NCBI GenBank assembly: GCA_002361735.1
Contig: DETS01000049.1
Coordinates: forward strand, 1-23,523
Origin: Lachnospiraceae bacterium UBA3282
GTDB taxonomy: Bacteria > Bacillota > Clostridia > Lachnospirales > Lachnospiraceae
Direction of reading: 5' to 3'
Length of the DNA: 23,523 nucleotides
Of the stretch, positions 20,771-23,523 are shown piece after piece (the stretch's first letter is position 1; each line of letters opens with the position of its first letter). Under the pieces are notes generated by a model. The model was given only the letters and a program-made list of their open reading frames with translations, made no database searches and was not told the DNA's origin. Made by a program: the position numbers and the translations under genes.

Positions 20771-21649
20771 ATGAAGTATAAGGTATTGCTTACAGGAAAC
20801 AATAAGATGATCATCAATGAGTTCTTTACCTACATGGATTTCAGTTTCGAGTGTCTGAGCACCTCAGACCGCTACGACGACATTGTAAATCATGTAAAGT
20901 ACATACAACCGGACGCACTCGTCTATTGCCTGTATGGAGAAAATCCTGACGATTTGAAGCGCTTTGTCAATGTGGAACGAAAGATAGCGGAAAAGAGGAT
21001 TCCGATCATCATCGTGGGGGATGCCGAGGAGTGCGACCAGTTTGAACGCATTGCGCCCACCATGGAAGTGCATATGTTCAGAAAACCGCTTTCTTCTCAA
21101 AGGCTGGAGGAAGGCATTGTCAAGCTGCTCAAGGAAAAACGTCCTCATGCCGGCGAAGAAAGCCATTCCGTGACGGTCAAAAGGGACGATATCAAAACGA
21201 AGGACGTTATGCGCGTGGCGGAGCAGCTTTTGGCGCAGCTTGCCAAAGAAGAAGAAAAGGAGAAAGCGCAGCAGGCAGAAGCGGTACGCAAAAAGCATAT
21301 CCTTGTCGTGGATGATGACAGCAGTGTGTTAAAGCTCTTAAAGGGTTATCTGGCGGAGCGATATGATGTGGCGACAGCCATCAGCGGAAAGATTGCTCTG
21401 AAATTTTTGGAGTCGAAGAAAACGGATATGGTACTTCTTGATTATGAGATGCCGATGGAAAACGGTGCCGAGGTCCTTGCAAAGATTCGGGGCAATCAGG
21501 CGACGGCGAATCTGCCGGTGGTGTTCCTGACAGGTGTGACTGATAAGAAAAAGATTCTCGAAGTCCTTGCGTTAAAACCGCAGGGGTATCTCACGAAACC
21601 AATCGATATGGAAAAACTTTCGTCTACTATCAAAGGGGTACTGGGCTGA
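20771..21649 (+). CDS. Response regulator with degenerate and active receiver domains
   Basis: A 292-residue protein without a DNA-binding domain. Residues 3-120 have a receiver-like pattern (KVLLTGNN, DALVYCLYGE, PIIIVGD, FRKPLSSQRLEEGI) but lack the acidic pocket and phospho-acceptor Asp, so this is a pseudo-receiver. A charged helical linker (about 140-173) leads to an orthodox receiver: D181-D183, phospho-acceptor D224 (VLLDYEMP), T254 and K276 (LTKP). With no output domain it probably signals by protein contact. The hybrid kinase starts 30 bp downstream and is the obvious partner. Start chosen at 20771 with AAAAGGAG at 20754-20761; an ATG five bases earlier is out of frame. Confidence 0.9.
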   Translation: MKYKVLLTGNNKMIINEFFTYMDFSFECLSTSDRYDDIVNHVKYIQPDALVYCLYGENPDDLKRFVNVERKIAEKRIPIIIVGDAEECDQFERIAPTMEVHMFRKPLSSQRLEEGIVKLLKEKRPHAGEESHSVTVKRDDIKTKDVMRVAEQLLAQLAKEEEKEKAQQAEAVRKKHILVVDDDSSVLKLLKGYLAERYDVATAISGKIALKFLESKKTDMVLLDYEMPMENGAEVLAKIRGNQATANLPVVFLTGVTDKKKILEVLALKPQGYLTKPIDMEKLSSTIKGVLG

Positions 21650-21679
21650 TTGGATGGCATTTGACGGAGGAAGACAACT

Positions 21680-23523
21680 ATGGCAGTCATTGATGATAAA
21701 TATCATTTAACAGATTTGATTGATGTGGAAACGCTTCAGAAGGTGCAGAACGCTTTCTCGGATATGTCGGGGATTGCCGCCGTTATTACGGATGTGAACG
21801 GCGTTGCGATTACAAAGGATTCCGGTGGTTGTGACTTTTGTCATAAGTATATCAGGAGCACGGAACTTGGGGTAAGACAGTGCGCGGAATGTGACAAGAT
21901 GGGAGCGACGAGAGCGGCAAAGGCAAAGGCAGCCTGCGTCTATTTCTGTCACGCGGGTCTGGTGGAATTTGCTGCGCCTATTATGGCGCATGGGACTATG
22001 GTGGGTTGCGTCGTTGGCGGACAGCTTCTGACCATTCCGCTGGAAGAAAAGCACCTCAGGGAGGTGGGGGAAAAGCTCGGAGTCGATGCGGAAAAGTTGA
22101 TTGAGTCGGCAAAAGATATCCGCATTGTCGATAAACAGACGATCAATAAGGTATCCAACGCGCTGTATACGATTGCGAACGTTCTTTCAGACGTGGCTTT
22201 CAGTAAACATCAGGTCAATATGAAAAACATGGAGCTGAGCAAGAGTTCCAGCATGAAATCGGACTTTCTGGCAAATATGAGCCACGAGATCCGCACACCC
22301 ATGAATGCCGTGATCGGTATGGCAGAGATGGCACTCAGAGAGGAACTTACGCCGGCGGCAAGGGAGTATATCGGGCAGATCAAATCTTCCGGACAGACGC
22401 TGCTTACCATTATCAACGATATTCTGGATTTTTCCAAAATCGAGTCCGGCAAGATGGACATCAGCGATGTGGAATACGAGCCCATGTCCGTGATCAATGA
22501 TGTGTCAAATATCATTATGACGAGAATTGGAAGTAAAGAGCTGGAATTAACGGTGGATGTGAATCCGGAACTGCCGACCGGTCTTTACGGCGATAATATC
22601 CGTATTAAGCAGGTGATGGTGAATCTGGCAAATAATGCGGTCAAATTTACCAAGGAAGGCAATGTCCATGTGAAGGTGGATTTCTGGCAGACAGACGAGG
22701 AAAATATCGAACTGTCGATTTCCATCACAGATACGGGAAGCGGTATCAAAGAGAGCGATATGAACAAGCTCTTTCGATCCTTTCAGCAGCTTGACAGCAA
22801 AAGAAACCGCAACATCGAGGGAACGGGACTGGGGCTTGCAATCTGTAAACAGCTCGTGACACTGATGAATGGAAAGATCCATGTGAACAGTGAATATGGG
22901 AAGGGATCCACCTTTTCCTTTATCATCCCGCAGAAGATTACGAACAATACGCACAGCGTTGAGAAGCTGGAAGATGATCTGGCAGCGGCAGGGTTGATCA
23001 AGAGCGAATATATTGCGGGTGAGCTTGCCGGCGATATGGAGAAACTCGGCGTTTCCTATGAGCGGCTGGAATCCGAGGAGTTTCTGAATGTGGTGAAGGA
23101 AAAACAGATTGGCTTCCTGTTTATTGAACAGCCTTTGTTTACGGAAGGCGTGCAGTATTTCCTGAAGCTGAATCCGGATGTCAACGGCATACTGCTTACC
23201 AATTACCGTTCCGTGCGCTCCTACGATCTGCCGAATCTGCGAGTGGTAAAGAAACCACTCTATATTTTGGGGCTTTCCAATATCTTTCACGGCAGAGAAG
23301 ATAATTCCGCCTTTTCATTGACGGAGGCGGAAGACTTTGATTTCGTGGCGCCTACGGCGGAGATTCTGGTGGTGGATGACAACGCGATTAATCTGACGGT
23401 GGTAAAGGGGTTATTGGCCCCTTTGCAGATGAAGATCGATACGGCTTTGAGCGGCAAGGAGGCAGTGCTCAAGGTGACGGACAAACGTTATGACATTATC
23501 TTTATGGATCATATGATGCCGGA
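21680..23523 (+). CDS. PocR-domain hybrid histidine kinase (3' end beyond window)
   Basis: A soluble sensor kinase of at least 614 residues, cut by the window edge. Residues 11-117 are a PocR-type ligand-binding domain with a rich Cys set: CDFC (51-54), CAEC (68-71), CVYFC (86-90) and C110, which could bind metal, an Fe-S cluster or sense redox. A short helical linker leads to HisKA with H202 (SHEIRTPMNA), then HATPase_c with N-box N314/N318, DTGSG (351-355) and GTGLGL (381-386). About 440-535 looks like a degenerate receiver, and a canonical receiver begins at 561 with D566/D567 and phospho-acceptor D610 (FMDHMMP) as the window ends. Further domains such as Hpt may follow. GGAGG at 21666-21670 sets the start. 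There are no membrane helices. Confidence 0.92.
   Translation, partial: MAVIDDKYHLTDLIDVETLQKVQNAFSDMSGIAAVITDVNGVAITKDSGGCDFCHKYIRSTELGVRQCAECDKMGATRAAKAKAACVYFCHAGLVEFAAPIMAHGTMVGCVVGGQLLTIPLEEKHLREVGEKLGVDAEKLIESAKDIRIVDKQTINKVSNALYTIANVLSDVAFSKHQVNMKNMELSKSSSMKSDFLANMSHEIRTPMNAVIGMAEMALREELTPAAREYIGQIKSSGQTLLTIINDILDFSKIESGKMDISDVEYEPMSVINDVSNIIMTRIGSKELELTVDVNPELPTGLYGDNIRIKQVMVNLANNAVKFTKEGNVHVKVDFWQTDEENIELSISITDTGSGIKESDMNKLFRSFQQLDSKRNRNIEGTGLGLAICKQLVTLMNGKIHVNSEYGKGSTFSFIIPQKITNNTHSVEKLEDDLAAAGLIKSEYIAGELAGDMEKLGVSYERLESEEFLNVVKEKQIGFLFIEQPLFTEGVQYFLKLNPDVNGILLTNYRSVRSYDLPNLRVVKKPLYILGLSNIFHGREDNSAFSLTEAEDFDFVAPTAEILVVDDNAINLTVVKGLLAPLQMKIDTALSGKEAVLKVTDKRYDIIFMDHMMP

Noticed and set aside
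20766..20774. Minimal start-stop frame ATG-CGA-TGA overlapping the regulator start
   Set aside because: Three codons with no separate ribosome site; the nearby AAAAGGAG fits the ATG at 20771 better.
1..23523. CRISPR arrays, tRNA or rRNA genes, insertion sequences, att sites
   Set aside because: I saw no regularly spaced repeats, cloverleaf-like genes, transposase motifs or terminal inverted repeats by reading both strands; a covariance-model scan was not possible, so small RNAs cannot be excluded.

Overview
The window looks like chromosome of a Gram-positive anaerobe of the class Clostridia, most probably a Lachnospiraceae-type gut bacterium. This is inferred from strong AGGAGG-type ribosome binding sites, sigma-A-like promoters, mid-range GC (with one clearly AT-richer gene), and the gene mix: an FtsX-type ABC exporter with its own histidine kinase, DegV, ArsC/Spx-like reductase, zinc-ribbon/YARHG membrane proteins, a lipoprotein amidase and a PocR-domain hybrid kinase. 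No database search was possible; family names rest on motifs and recall.

Layout. (1) 67-4502: sensor kinase, ABC ATPase and FtsX-like permease, with a four-copy array of TTTAAG-type response-regulator half-sites just in front of the ATPase, then a terminator. (2) 4590-5917: an ArsC/Spx-like reductase under its own promoter, a convergent GNAT acetyltransferase whose tail overlaps it, and a 5'-truncated GNAT fragment. (3) 6084-9578: a promoter and a translationally coupled pair, a PLD-SF2 helicase-DUF3427 protein and a NUDIX hydrolase. The helicase gene is AT-richer than its surroundings and this pair is the best candidate for an accessory (possibly defence or DNA-stress) system. (4) 9554-14364: an intact RecQ, then a stretch of joined and broken genes: a 3'-truncated tyrosine phosphatase, a glyoxalase/VOC domain fused in frame to a FEN-like 5'-3' exonuclease that lacks its first metal-binding Asp, an intact HD phosphohydrolase, and a 5'-truncated methyltransferase. 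(5) 14381-16627: a GH16 beta-glucanase without signal peptide, and on the minus strand degV followed by a GNAT gene. (6) 16789-20671: an envelope cluster of two zinc-ribbon membrane proteins (the second with a C-terminal YARHG domain) and an SH3/Amidase_3 lipoprotein. (7) 20698-23523: a two-receiver response regulator and a PocR-domain hybrid histidine kinase that runs off the window.

The most striking feature is the repeated pattern of genes that lack one end, or are joined to a neighbour, between about 5.0 and 14.4 kb: a 5'-truncated GNAT, an orphan 47-codon tail after the NUDIX gene, the phosphatase, the VOC/exonuclease chimera and the methyltransferase. It suggests a series of small deletions at gene boundaries. 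The chimera is the most testable case, because all the other metal ligands of the nuclease are kept and only the one at the joint is lost.
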